Assembly (NCBI RefSeq): GCF_008802405.1
Contig: NZ_VZDO01000002.1
Coordinates: 1 to 64,000, forward strand
DNA from: Plantimonas leprariae
Lineage (GTDB): Bacteria > Pseudomonadota > Alphaproteobacteria > Rhizobiales > Rhizobiaceae
Length of the DNA stretch: 64,000 nucleotides
Reading direction: 5' to 3'
Translations under genes and position numbers: made by a program
Shown here: positions 26,816 through 35,211 of the stretch, one piece after another
How the letters are laid out: each line of letters starts with the position of its first letter
Position numbering within the stretch: position 1 is the first letter of the stretch
Notes under the pieces: model-generated
The model's database searches: none
What the model saw: the letters and a program-made list of their open reading frames with translations, nothing else
Told to the model about the DNA's origin: nothing

Positions 26816-27610
26816 ATGTACGTGGTCGACAGCCACTGCCATCTCGACTTCCCGGACTTCGACGAGGACCGGGACGCGATGATCGAGCGGGCCAGGGCCG
26901 AAGGCGTGCGCACCATGCTGACGATCTCGACGCGCCCGTCGAAGTTCGGGCGGCTTCGCGAGCTGGCCGAAAGGTATCCCGACGTCTACGCGACCATCGG
27001 CACGCATCCGCTCAGCGCTGCCGAAGAGCCGGAGATGGGGGCGGACGAATACCTCCGCATCGCCGCCGAGCCGAAGGTCGTCGGCATCGGCGAAGCCGGC
27101 CTCGACTATTTCCACGACCGCGCGCCGCGCGACGTGCAGGAGCGCGTGTTCCGCCGCCAGATCGGCGCGGCGCGGACAACCGGACTGCCGCTGGTGATCC
27201 ACGCACGCGAATGCGACGCGGACATGATCCACATCCTGACCGAGGAGAGCGGGCAGGGGCCCTTCCGCTTCGTCCTGCACTGCTTCGCTTCGGGCGAAGA
27301 ACTCGCGCTGCGCGGCCTCGAACTCGGCGGCACCGTCTCGTTCTCCGGCATCCTGGCGTTCAAGCGCTCGGACGAACTCCGCGCGATCGCGCGACAGGTG
27401 CCGCTCGACCGGCTGCTCGTCGAGACCGACGCGCCGTACCTCGCGCCGCCGCCGGATCGCGGCAAACGGAACGAGCCGTCCTACGTCGTGCGCACGCTGG
27501 AAGCCCTGGCGGCAGCGAAGGACCTGCCAGTCAGAGAAATGGCGCGGATCACGACGGACAACTTCTTCCGGCTGTTCTCCAAGGTGCCGGATCCCCGAGG
27601 CGCGGCTTGA
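26816..27610 (+). CDS. tatD: TatD-family metal-dependent hydrolase (DNase)
   Basis: TatD enzymes are two-metal hydrolases with 3'-5' exonuclease activity linked to DNA repair. The 264-residue TIM-barrel protein shows the metal ligands in DSHCHLDF near the N terminus, GEAGLDYF (about residue 92), IHAREC, LHCFASG and ETDAPYLAPPPDRGKRNEPS. Its ATG directly abuts the metG stop, and its stop overlaps the TTG start of the next gene. The metG-tatD-MBL order is common in this lineage. The physiological substrate is uncertain. Confidence 0.94.
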   Translation: MYVVDSHCHLDFPDFDEDRDAMIERARAEGVRTMLTISTRPSKFGRLRELAERYPDVYATIGTHPLSAAEEPEMGADEYLRIAAEPKVVGIGEAGLDYFHDRAPRDVQERVFRRQIGAARTTGLPLVIHARECDADMIHILTEESGQGPFRFVLHCFASGEELALRGLELGGTVSFSGILAFKRSDELRAIARQVPLDRLLVETDAPYLAPPPDRGKRNEPSYVVRTLEALAAAKDLPVREMARITTDNFFRLFSKVPDPRGAA

Positions 27611-28416
27611 GCGACATCCTGCGGGTGACGATCCTCGGCTGCGGCTCGTCGCCCGGGACGCCGCGGATCACCGGCGACTGGGGCGCTTGCGATCCGAACA
27701 ATCCGCGCAACCGCCGTCTGCGCGCCGCCGCTCTGGTCCAGCGCATCTCCGCCGGCGGTACGACCAACGTCCTAATCGACTGCGGACCGGACCTTCGCCA
27801 GCAGATCATCTCGGTCGGCGTTTCGCACCTCGACGCCGTACTGCTGACGCACGCGCATGCCGACCACATCCACGGCATCGACGACCTTCGCAGTTTCGCG
27901 CTCGACTGCCGGCGCGTGGTGCCGGTCCATGCGGACGACGCCACCTACAGCCGCGTGCTGGAGGGCTTCCGCTACTGTTTCGAGCGGGCCGAGGGCAGCA
28001 GCTATCCGCCGATCGCCGTGCGCCGCGAATTGTACGCCGGCAAACCATCCACGATCGACGGGCTGGGTGGGCCGGTGCCGTTCCTGCCGATCCGGCAGAT
28101 CCATGGCAGCATCCACTCGCTCGGCTTCCGCTTCAGCGACTTCGCTTATTGCAGCGACGTCAGCGATTTCCCGGAGGCCGCGGTCGAAGCGCTGCGTGGA
28201 GCGCAGCACATCGTCATCGACTGCCTGCAATACAAGCCGCATCCGAGCCATCTCTCGGTCGAGCAGGCGCTCGGCTGGCTGGAACGGCTCGGTGCATCCT
28301 TCGGCACCTTCACGCACATGCACACGCCGCTCGACTACGAGCGTCTGTGCGCGGAACTGCCGCCGCATATCCGGCCGGCTTACGACGGACTAGTGCTGGA
28401 GTTCCCGATCGACTGA
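27607..28416 (+). CDS. MBL-fold metallo-hydrolase (PhnP-like)
   Basis: This metallo-beta-lactamase-fold phosphodiesterase-type protein has 269 residues. The TTG at 27607 overlaps the tatD stop (TTGA), and no better start exists. It opens with ILGCGSSPGTPRI, followed by the metal-binding motif LLTHAHADHIHGIDD, and ends with a THMHTPLDY histidine motif. CSDVSDFP supplies the bridging aspartate. PhnP itself is a cyclic phosphodiesterase of phosphonate breakdown, but no phosphonate genes are nearby, so the natural substrate is unknown. Confidence 0.9.
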   Translation: MSDILRVTILGCGSSPGTPRITGDWGACDPNNPRNRRLRAAALVQRISAGGTTNVLIDCGPDLRQQIISVGVSHLDAVLLTHAHADHIHGIDDLRSFALDCRRVVPVHADDATYSRVLEGFRYCFERAEGSSYPPIAVRRELYAGKPSTIDGLGGPVPFLPIRQIHGSIHSLGFRFSDFAYCSDVSDFPEAAVEALRGAQHIVIDCLQYKPHPSHLSVEQALGWLERLGASFGTFTHMHTPLDYERLCAELPPHIRPAYDGLVLEFPID

Positions 28417-28910
28417 GCTTCGCGGACTCGTAAACTGAACCTATGCGGGACGGATCGTGAGGCTGGGATGCTCCTAAACATCCAGCGCGATACCGTTGCA
28501 GTCGCACGGCAAGAGAATGCCGGACACCTTGCGACTATCGGAAGCGAAGGCGTCGCGATCTTCTATCAACGCGATATCCACGCATGCTCGGCACCGTGGC
28601 ATGATGCGTTGCGAGGGCGAACCGAGAATGCCTAGCGGTGCGGATGCCGGAAGCTGCGAGCGCAAGGCCAGCGCTACCACCTCCCAGCCATCCGCCGATC
28701 AGCTATGTTCCATAATCTATATTATGCAACTTTAATGTTGAGTATGCGGATGGAGCTGGACCGCCGTACGCTTTGCCCGGCGAGCACCCTTCCCTTGTGA
28801 ACCAACCAGCTCCTCGCCGTGTACCGCGCTTGCGGTTCGCCTCGCGTCCAGGAAAGACAGTGATTGATAGCGGCCCGTCTAGGCGCTGCGAGCACGACAA
28901 GGGATTGCGG
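28417..28910. other. Roughly 490-bp gene-poor gap before mazG
   Basis: The only frame of note is a cysteine-bearing small frame on the minus strand, listed separately. A short AT-rich patch lies at about 28705-28740 (TTCCATAATCTATATTATGC). No repeat, tRNA or terminator was recognised. The mazG promoter is presumably within the last part of this gap, but no clear -35/-10 pair was found. Confidence 0.5.
28474..28602 (-). CDS. Possible 42-aa cysteine-containing small protein
   Basis: From ATG 28602 the frame encodes MPRCRACVDIALIEDRDAFA followed by SDSRKVSGILLPCDCNGIAL and DV. The CxxC near the start and the CDC near the end could bind a metal. In-frame codons continue upstream to a GTG at 28680. 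There is no convincing ribosome binding site at either start, and I do not recognise the family, so it may be a chance frame. Confidence 0.3.
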   Translation of the reverse strand: MPRCRACVDIALIEDRDAFASDSRKVSGILLPCDCNGIALDV

Positions 28911-29816
28911 ATGGAAGCTTCGCGCGACATCGGACGGCTGGTGGAGATCATGCGCGCGCTGCGTTCGCCGGATGACGGCTGTCCTTGGGACATCGAGCAG
29001 ACGTTCGACACGATCGCGCCGTACACGATCGAGGAAGCCTACGAGGTTGCCGACGCGATCCAGCGACGCGACGCCGAGGACCTGCGCGAGGAGCTCGGCG
29101 ATCTGCTGCTGCAGGTCGTCTACCACGCGCAACTGGCGGCCGAGGCGCAGCTTTTCACGTTCGAGGACGTGGTCAAGGCGATCACCACGAAGATGATCCG
29201 CCGGCATCCGCACGTCTTCGGCGACGTGTCGGCGCGCACCGCTCGCTCGGCCAAGGGTCAATGGGAGCGCATCAAGGCGGAGGAGCGCGCTGAGAAAGCG
29301 GCGCGCCGAGCGGCTGCGCAGGCTGTGGCGGCGGACGGCGACGCGGCGATACCGGAGGACTGGCGTCCGCGCCCGACATCCGATGCGACGGGACTGCTGG
29401 ACAGCGTGCCGAACAAGTTTCCGGCGCTGACCGAGGCGCTGAAGGTGCAGCAGAAGGCGGCGACGGTCGGCTTCGACTGGGATGCGGCGGAGCCGATCCT
29501 GGCGAAGATCGCCGAGGAGATCGAGGAGTTCCGTACCGAAGCCGCCGCCGCCGACAAGCCGGCGATGGAGGCCGAACTCGGCGACCTCCTGTTCAGCGTC
29601 GTGAACCTGGCCCGCTTCAACGAGATCGATCCGGAAGCGGCGACGAAGGCTTGTGTCGCGAAATTCCGCCGCCGCTTCGGCTTCATCGAGCGGCGGCTTC
29701 GCGATGAGAACACCGATCTGCCCGAGGCCACGCTGGAACGGATGGAAGCGCTCTGGGTCGAGGCGAAGACGCTCGAGCGCCATCAGCCCGAGCGTGCGAC
29801 CCTGATCTCCGGATAG
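28911..29816 (+). CDS. mazG: Nucleoside triphosphate pyrophosphohydrolase MazG
   Basis: MazG hydrolyses (d)NTPs to monophosphates, cleaning aberrant nucleotides and influencing stress signalling. The 301-residue product has two MazG repeats: the N-terminal one with SPDDGCPWDIEQTFDTIAPY, EEAYEVADAI and REELGDLLLQVVYHA, and the C-terminal one with KIAEEIEEFRTE and EAELGDLLFSVVNLAR. These EExxE/ExxD motifs bind Mg. An Ala-rich insertion between the repeats (ERAEKAARRAAAQAVAAD) makes it somewhat longer than E. coli MazG. The ATG at 28911 matches the family start. Its 3' end overlaps hflX by 34 bases, tail to tail. Confidence 0.94.
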   Translation: MEASRDIGRLVEIMRALRSPDDGCPWDIEQTFDTIAPYTIEEAYEVADAIQRRDAEDLREELGDLLLQVVYHAQLAAEAQLFTFEDVVKAITTKMIRRHPHVFGDVSARTARSAKGQWERIKAEERAEKAARRAAAQAVAADGDAAIPEDWRPRPTSDATGLLDSVPNKFPALTEALKVQQKAATVGFDWDAAEPILAKIAEEIEEFRTEAAAADKPAMEAELGDLLFSVVNLARFNEIDPEAATKACVAKFRRRFGFIERRLRDENTDLPEATLERMEALWVEAKTLERHQPERATLISG

Positions 29817-31174
29817 CGTCCGGCCAACCGCCGAAGCTCGGCACGGGCCTGGCTCGTCATTCCCAGCGTCAGCGACACGCTGCCGTCGTCGCGGTCGTCG
29901 CGATTGTGGACGGCGGCGTTGTCATAGACCCACTGCAGGAGTTGCAGCCGGCTCGCCGGGATGTCGAGATCGACGTCGCCGACCGCGCCGGCGAGGCGCT
30001 TCTCGATGTCGGCGAGGAGGGCGTCGACCCCCTCGCCCGTGACTGCCGATACGAGATGGACGCCGAGCCCGTCGCGCCGCGTTTCGGCGGCGGTCGCGAC
30101 CTGCGCACGCCCGGCCTCGTCAAGGAGGTCGATCTTGTTCCAGACCTCGACCACGTGCTCGGCATCCGCGGTGTCGATGTCGAGATCGGCGAGGATGGCG
30201 TTGACGTCCGCCCCCTGCGCCGAGGCATCGTGGTTCGACATGTCGCGAACGTGCAGCACGAGTTCCGCCTCGATGACCTCTTCCAGCGTCGCGCGGAACG
30301 CGGCGACGAGATGCGTCGGCAGGTCCGAGATGAAGCCGACCGTATCCGAGATGATCGCCTCGGTGCCGTGCGGCAGCGTGATGCGGCGGAGCGTCGGGTC
30401 GAGCGTCGCGAAGAGCAGGTTCTTCGCCAGCACGTCCGCACCGGTGACGGCGTTGAACAGCGTCGACTTGCCGGCATTCGTGTAGCCGACGAGCGCCACG
30501 ACCGGGTGCGGTGCCTTCTTTCGCTTCGAGCGGTGCAGCGTCCGTGTCCGCTTGACGGCTTCCAGTTCCTTCTCCAGCCGCGCGATCTTCTCCTGCAACT
30601 GCCGGCGATCGGACTCGATCTGCGTCTCGCCCGGACCGCCCATAAAGCCGGCGCCGCCGCGCTGGCGCTCGAGGTGCGTCCAACTGCGCACCAGCCGGCC
30701 TTTCTGGTAGTTCAGATGCGCGAGTTCGACCTGCAGCCGGCCTTCCTTCGTCCGAGCACGACGGCCGAAGATTTCGAGGATCAATCCGGTCCGGTCGAGA
30801 ACCTTCGCGCCGAGTTCCTTCTCGAGGTTCCGCTGCTGCACCGGCGTCAGCGGATGGTCGACGATGACCAGGCCGATCTCTTCGGCCGCGACGAGGCCCT
30901 TCAACTCCTCGACCTTGCCCGCGCCGATCAGCGTCGCCGGCCGCGCCTTCGCGACGGGCACTACCGCCGAAGCGACGACATCCAGGTCGATCGCCGCGGC
31001 AAGGCCGACGGCTTCCTCCAGCCGGCTCGCATCTTCGCGCGGCGTCGCGTCCTGTCCGGCCGCTTCGGACGGCTTCGGTGCCTGCCGCAGCACCGGCACG
31101 AATACCCCTGCCCGCGTGACGACGGCCTTGTGTTCGATCGGTCCGCGCGGGCGCCGTTCCTCGTACTCGGCCAA
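29783..31174 (-). CDS. hflX: GTPase HflX
   Basis: HflX is a ribosome-associated GTPase that splits or rescues 70S ribosomes under stress. The 463-residue product has the N-terminal HflX domain (about 1-200) with GKVEELKGLVAAEEIGLVIVD and the glycine-rich GAGFMGGPGETQIESDRR linker. The GTPase domain has G1 VGYTNAGKSTLFN, G3 SDTVGFISDLP and G4 VWNKIDLLD. Translation appears to start at TTG 31174 (LAEYEER), 11 bases after the hfq stop, so hfq-hflX is one operon as in many proteobacteria. The C terminus overlaps mazG on the opposite strand. Confidence 0.95.
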   Translation of the reverse strand: MAEYEERRPRGPIEHKAVVTRAGVFVPVLRQAPKPSEAAGQDATPREDASRLEEAVGLAAAIDLDVVASAVVPVAKARPATLIGAGKVEELKGLVAAEEIGLVIVDHPLTPVQQRNLEKELGAKVLDRTGLILEIFGRRARTKEGRLQVELAHLNYQKGRLVRSWTHLERQRGGAGFMGGPGETQIESDRRQLQEKIARLEKELEAVKRTRTLHRSKRKKAPHPVVALVGYTNAGKSTLFNAVTGADVLAKNLLFATLDPTLRRITLPHGTEAIISDTVGFISDLPTHLVAAFRATLEEVIEAELVLHVRDMSNHDASAQGADVNAILADLDIDTADAEHVVEVWNKIDLLDEAGRAQVATAAETRRDGLGVHLVSAVTGEGVDALLADIEKRLAGAVGDVDLDIPASRLQLLQWVYDNAAVHNRDDRDDGSVSLTLGMTSQARAELRRLAGRYPEIRVARSG

Positions 31175-31185
31175 ATCGTCGATCC

Positions 31186-31419
31186 CTACTCTTCCGCCTC
31201 GTGCATATGCACCGGCTGCGACGGCATGATGGTCGAGATGGCGTGCTTGTAGACGAGTTGCGAGTGCCCGTCGCGCCGCAGGAGGACGCAGAAGTTGTCG
31301 AACGACGTGACGACCCCGGTGAGCTTCACGCCGTTCACCAGGAAGATCGTCAGGGAGATCTTCTGCTTGCGGACGGTGTTCAGGAAGAGGTCTTGCAGGC
31401 TCTGCGGGCGTTCCGCCAT
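31186..31419 (-). CDS. hfq: RNA chaperone Hfq
   Basis: Hfq is a hexameric Sm-like protein that pairs small RNAs with target mRNAs. The 77-residue product contains the Sm1 region [20 protein letters not shown] and [20 protein letters not shown], and the Sm2 motif [10 protein letters not shown]. The C-terminal tail is short and acidic (HMHEAEE), as in alphaproteobacteria. ATG 31419 gives the canonical start; the longer frame to 31494 is unconserved. It lies directly after ntrX, whereas S. meliloti has trkA in between. Confidence 0.97.
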   Translation of the reverse strand: MAERPQSLQDLFLNTVRKQKISLTIFLVNGVKLTGVVTSFDNFCVLLRRDGHSQLVYKHAISTIMPSQPVHMHEAEE

Positions 31420-31527
31420 CTCACGTCCGTTCTTGATTGTTGGCGGGCGGTCGGACATGGCCGGGCCCGCAAGGTGTTGGGAGGCGCGCCGCAATTAGCA
31501 TCCGCCCCGAAATTCGTCCAACGATCC

Positions 31528-32889
31528 TTAGATTCCCAGCGATTTCAGCTTCCGGTGCAAGGCGGAGCGCTCCATGCCGACGAACTCGGCGGTGCGCGAG
31601 ATGTTGCCGCCGAAGCGGTTGATCTGCGCGACGAGATATTCCTTCTCGAACACCTCGCGCGCGTCCCGTAGCGGCAGCGCGAGGATGCGGCCATCCGCCT
31701 GGCTGGGGGTCCGCGGCAGCATCTCGCCGACCTCGTGCGGCAGCATGTCGACCGAGATGGCGGCGTTCTCGTCCTCGCGCGAGAGGATCATCAGCCGTTC
31801 GACGTTGTTGCGAAGCTGGCGAATGTTGCCGGGCCAATCGCTCGCCTGCAGCACCGCCATCGCCTCCTCGCTGATCGCCTTCGGCCGGATGCCGGTCTGC
31901 TCGCCGATCTGCTTCATGAATGCCTCAATCAGCAGCGGGATGTCGGCGCGGCGGTCCGCGAGCGGCGGCACGCTGATCGGAACCACCGCCAGCCGGTGGA
32001 AAAGGTCTTCCCGGAACGTCCCCTCTGCGATCATCGACTCGAGATTGTGCGAGGTGGACGAGACGATTCGCACATCGACCTTCACCTTTTTCGCGCCGCC
32101 GACGCGCTCGAAGGTCTGTTCGGTGAGGACGCGCAGGATCTTGTTCTGCGTCTCGCGCGGCATGTCGCCGACCTCGTCGAGGAACAGGACGCCGCCATGC
32201 GCCTCCTCGAAGGCGCCGACCTTGCGCTCGATGCCGGGCGGGGTCTCGGTGCCGAAGAGCTCGACCTCCATCCGCTCCGGCGTGATCGCCGCCGCGTTCA
32301 GCGCGACGAACGGCCCCTTGGCGCGCGAAGAGCCGGCATGGATCGCCCGCGCCACCATCTCCTTGCCGGAGCCGGACGGGCCGAAGATCATCACGCGGCT
32401 GTTGGTCGGCGCGACGCGCTCGATCGTGGTGCGCAACTGGTTCATCGGGTGCGACCGGCCGATCAGCTCGGCGAAATCCGACGAGCGCTTGCGCAGGTCC
32501 GAAATCTCGCGCTTCAGCTTCGAGGTCTCCAGCGCCCTTTCCGCGACGAGCACCAGCCGATCCGCCTTGAACGGCTTCTCGATGTAGTCGTAGGCGCCGC
32601 GGCGGATCGCCGAGACGGCGGTCTCGATGTTGCCGTGGCCCGAGATCATCACCACCGGCACTTCCGGGTGCTGCGTCTTGATCGCCTCCAGAAGGTCTAG
32701 GCCGTCGAGCCGGCTGCCTTGCAGCCAGATGTCGAGAAAGACCAACCGCGGCACCCGGTCCGCGATGGACTGGAGCGCGGCGTCGGAGTTGCCGGCGATG
32801 CGCGTCTCGTGCCCCTCGTCCTCCAGGATGCCTGCGACGAGTTCGCGGATATCGGCCTCGTCGTCGACGATCAGGATGTCCGATGCCAT
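31528..32889 (-). CDS. ntrX: Response regulator NtrX (AAA+ NtrC family)
   Basis: NtrX is the partner of the NtrY kinase and controls nitrogen, redox and envelope genes in alphaproteobacteria. The 453-residue product has an N-terminal receiver (DDEADIRELV, phosphoacceptor in VFLDIWLQG, K in YDYIEKPF). The AAA+ domain has Walker A FGPSGSGKEMVAR and Walker B GGVLFLDEVGD, and a Fis-type helix-turn-helix ends the protein (GGNISRTAEFVGMERSALHR). The sigma-54-contacting GAFTGA loop is absent: the segment reads ERKVGAFEEAHGG. It may therefore act without sigma-54, as is common for NtrX. Its ATG overlaps the ntrY stop by one base. Confidence 0.95.
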   Translation of the reverse strand: MASDILIVDDEADIRELVAGILEDEGHETRIAGNSDAALQSIADRVPRLVFLDIWLQGSRLDGLDLLEAIKTQHPEVPVVMISGHGNIETAVSAIRRGAYDYIEKPFKADRLVLVAERALETSKLKREISDLRKRSSDFAELIGRSHPMNQLRTTIERVAPTNSRVMIFGPSGSGKEMVARAIHAGSSRAKGPFVALNAAAITPERMEVELFGTETPPGIERKVGAFEEAHGGVLFLDEVGDMPRETQNKILRVLTEQTFERVGGAKKVKVDVRIVSSTSHNLESMIAEGTFREDLFHRLAVVPISVPPLADRRADIPLLIEAFMKQIGEQTGIRPKAISEEAMAVLQASDWPGNIRQLRNNVERLMILSREDENAAISVDMLPHEVGEMLPRTPSQADGRILALPLRDAREVFEKEYLVAQINRFGGNISRTAEFVGMERSALHRKLKSLGI

Positions 32890-35129
32890 CAGTCCGCTAT
32901 CCTTTCCGACTTGTCCTGCCCCTGCCCGCTTTCGCCTTCCACCGGCGTTTCTGCCGCCGGCAGCCGGATGCGGACCATCGCGCCCTGCGGCGCGTCGGGC
33001 GCGTCGTCGAGCTCGATGGTGCCGCCGTGCTCTTCGACGATCTTGCGGACGATCGCGAGGCCCAGCCCCGTCCCCTTTTCCCGCGTCGTCATGTAGGGCT
33101 CGAGCAGGCGATCTCGATCCTCGCGGGGGAAACCCTTGCCGTTGTCGACGATGTCGACGCGGTGGAACGCGCCGTCGCGCTTCGCCTCGATCCTGATCCA
33201 CGGCTCGTCTATCTCGACCTGCTCGAAGGCCTCGACGGCGTTCTTTACGAGATTGCCGAAAGCCTGGCTGAGAAGGCGGATGTCGAAGGAGCCGAGCAGC
33301 GGTTCGCTACCGTAGTCGGCGCTGAACTCGATGCCGTGGTCGCCCATCTCCCGCATGAAGACCGCTTCCTTCAGCGCCTCTCGCAGGTCCTTCGATTCCA
33401 TCTTCGGCTTCGGCATCCGGGCGAAGGTCGAGAACTCGTCGACCATGCGTCCGATATCGGCGACCTGCCGCCCGATCGTATCGATGCAGCGGTCGAACAC
33501 CTCGCGGTCGCCCTCGACATATTTGCCGTAGCGCCGCCGGATGCGTTCGGCCGAGAGCTGGATCGGCGTCAGAGGGTTCTTGATCTCGTGCGCGATGCGC
33601 CGCGCGACGTCCGCCCAGGCCGAGGAGCGCTGCGCTTCCACGAGGTCGGTGATGTCGTCGATGGTGATGACGCTGGAATGGCGCGTCGCGGCGCTTTCCT
33701 CCGAGGTCACGCGCACCACCAGCACGCGGTCGCGATCGCGGATGCGCAGCTTCATCTCCTCCTGGTACTCGCCCTTGCGCGAGTTGCCGGCGGCGCGATG
33801 GATCTTCGCCAGCGTCGGGAAGAGGTCGCGCAGGTTCTGCCCGACGACGTCCACCGCCCCGACCGAAAGGATGCGCTCGGCAGAAGGGTTCAGCATCGCG
33901 ATCGTGCCGTCACTGCCGACGCCCATGACGCCCGCCGTCACCCCGGACAGGACGGCTTCGGTGAAACGGCGCCGCTCGTCCAGCACCTCGTTGGTCGCCA
34001 CGAGCTCCTCGCGCTGCGTGCGGAGCTGCTGCGTCATGTTGTTGAAGGTGTTCGACAGCGAGCCGACGTCACCGTCCGACACGCGCACCGGCACCGACAC
34101 CGCGAGATTGCCCTCGCTGACCTCATCGGCCGCCGAGATCAGCAGACGGATCGGCCGGACGAGCCGGTCGGCGACGCCGATGCCGGTCCAGATCGCCGAA
34201 AGCAGCACGATCAGCGTGATGCCGAGATAGAGCAGCGCGAAGGCGATCTGCGTGCCGATGCGGTTGCCCTGCAGGTTGCGATATTCGCGCGTCCGCTCCT
34301 CCATGAGGCGCAGCGCCGCGACCACCTGCGGATCGAGCGGCCGGATCGTGTAAAGAAAGACGTCGCCGAGCGCCTGCGACTTTACGATAGCGCCGACGAG
34401 ATTCGTCTCGCCCGGTGGAATGAATACGAGATTGCCCGCTTTCGCGCGCCGGAACGACTCGTCCGGCGGCGGCGGCAATGGTTTGTCGGTCGGGATGTCG
34501 GCGCGCATGATCCGGCGTCCGTCCGGGTCGAGCAGTTCCGCGCCGAGCAGCGAACGCCCCCTCGCCTGCTCGGTGAACATGTCCTCGAAACCGGTGCGAT
34601 CGAGGTCGAACAGGCGGCGCTGCGAATCGAGATCGTAGCGCATCGAGAGCGTGGTGCCCTGCAGGTTCTTGGCGTTCTCGTTCACATAGGCGTGGGCGAC
34701 GCTGACCGACGATTCGACGATCGTGCGGGTGCGGATCTCGAACCAGCGGTCGAGGCCGAGGTCGAGCGTGATGCCGGCGACGATGGCGACCAGCAGCGCC
34801 GGCAGCGCCGCGACGATCGCGAACAGGACGACGATGCGCACGTGCAGCCGCGAGGCCGCCTTGCCCTGCCGCCGGGCGCGGAGCATCCGCGCCACCTCAC
34901 GGCCGATCAGCACGCAGAGAAGCAGGACGAAGGTGCCGTTGACGAGCGAGGCGACGGTGACGACCCGATCGTTCGGCTCGATCGGCGTCAGGCCCATCAG
35001 CACGACGAACGAGATCGCGCCCGTGATGAGCGCGCCGGCGACTGCGATCAAACCCGGCACCAGCATGAAGCGTCGGCGCTCAAGAAAGAACGACGGCGCC
35101 TCGGCTGGTACGAGCGGTTGTACGGACAT
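32889..35129 (-). CDS. ntrY: Sensor histidine kinase NtrY
   Basis: NtrY is the membrane sensor for NtrX. The 746-residue product begins with membrane segments (MLVPGLIAVAGALITGAISF and further helices to about residue 110), then a periplasmic region and another helix (IAFALLYLGITLIVLLSA). HAMP and PAS domains follow. The kinase core has the H-box IAHEIKNPLTPIQLSAERIR, the N-box FGNLVKNAVEAFE, and G-boxes DNGKGFPREDRDR and GTGLGLAIVRKIVEEHGG. It starts 82 bp after the ntrC stop, a gap that holds an inverted-repeat cluster, so ntrYX may have its own promoter besides read-through from ntrBC. Confidence 0.96.
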   Translation of the reverse strand: MSVQPLVPAEAPSFFLERRRFMLVPGLIAVAGALITGAISFVVLMGLTPIEPNDRVVTVASLVNGTFVLLLCVLIGREVARMLRARRQGKAASRLHVRIVVLFAIVAALPALLVAIVAGITLDLGLDRWFEIRTRTIVESSVSVAHAYVNENAKNLQGTTLSMRYDLDSQRRLFDLDRTGFEDMFTEQARGRSLLGAELLDPDGRRIMRADIPTDKPLPPPPDESFRRAKAGNLVFIPPGETNLVGAIVKSQALGDVFLYTIRPLDPQVVAALRLMEERTREYRNLQGNRIGTQIAFALLYLGITLIVLLSAIWTGIGVADRLVRPIRLLISAADEVSEGNLAVSVPVRVSDGDVGSLSNTFNNMTQQLRTQREELVATNEVLDERRRFTEAVLSGVTAGVMGVGSDGTIAMLNPSAERILSVGAVDVVGQNLRDLFPTLAKIHRAAGNSRKGEYQEEMKLRIRDRDRVLVVRVTSEESAATRHSSVITIDDITDLVEAQRSSAWADVARRIAHEIKNPLTPIQLSAERIRRRYGKYVEGDREVFDRCIDTIGRQVADIGRMVDEFSTFARMPKPKMESKDLREALKEAVFMREMGDHGIEFSADYGSEPLLGSFDIRLLSQAFGNLVKNAVEAFEQVEIDEPWIRIEAKRDGAFHRVDIVDNGKGFPREDRDRLLEPYMTTREKGTGLGLAIVRKIVEEHGGTIELDDAPDAPQGAMVRIRLPAAETPVEGESGQGQDKSERIAD

Positions 35130-35156
35130 ACGGCCGTCTTCCGGTCAAATTCGAAT

Positions 35157-35201
35157 CTTCGTTGCTAGTTTGCAACGTTTTGTGTTCAAATTGCAACGAA
35201 G
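35157..35201. promoter_or_regulatory. Inverted-repeat cluster between ntrC and ntrY
   Basis: The arms CTTCGTTGC (35157-35165) and GCAACGAAG (35193-35201) are perfect 9-base inverted repeats. A third GCAACG copy lies between them at 35172-35177. The stretch also contains CAA-N4-TTG and CAA-N-TTG arrangements. It is AT-rich for this genome and sits directly in front of ntrY, so it is a plausible operator for autoregulation. The binding protein is unknown. Confidence 0.5.
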
Positions 35202-35211
35202 AACGGGAAAT

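Noticed and set aside
32883-35168. 761-codon plus-strand frame opposite ntrY
   Set aside because: Same antisense effect; composition dominated by R, D, A and H, with no recognisable domain.
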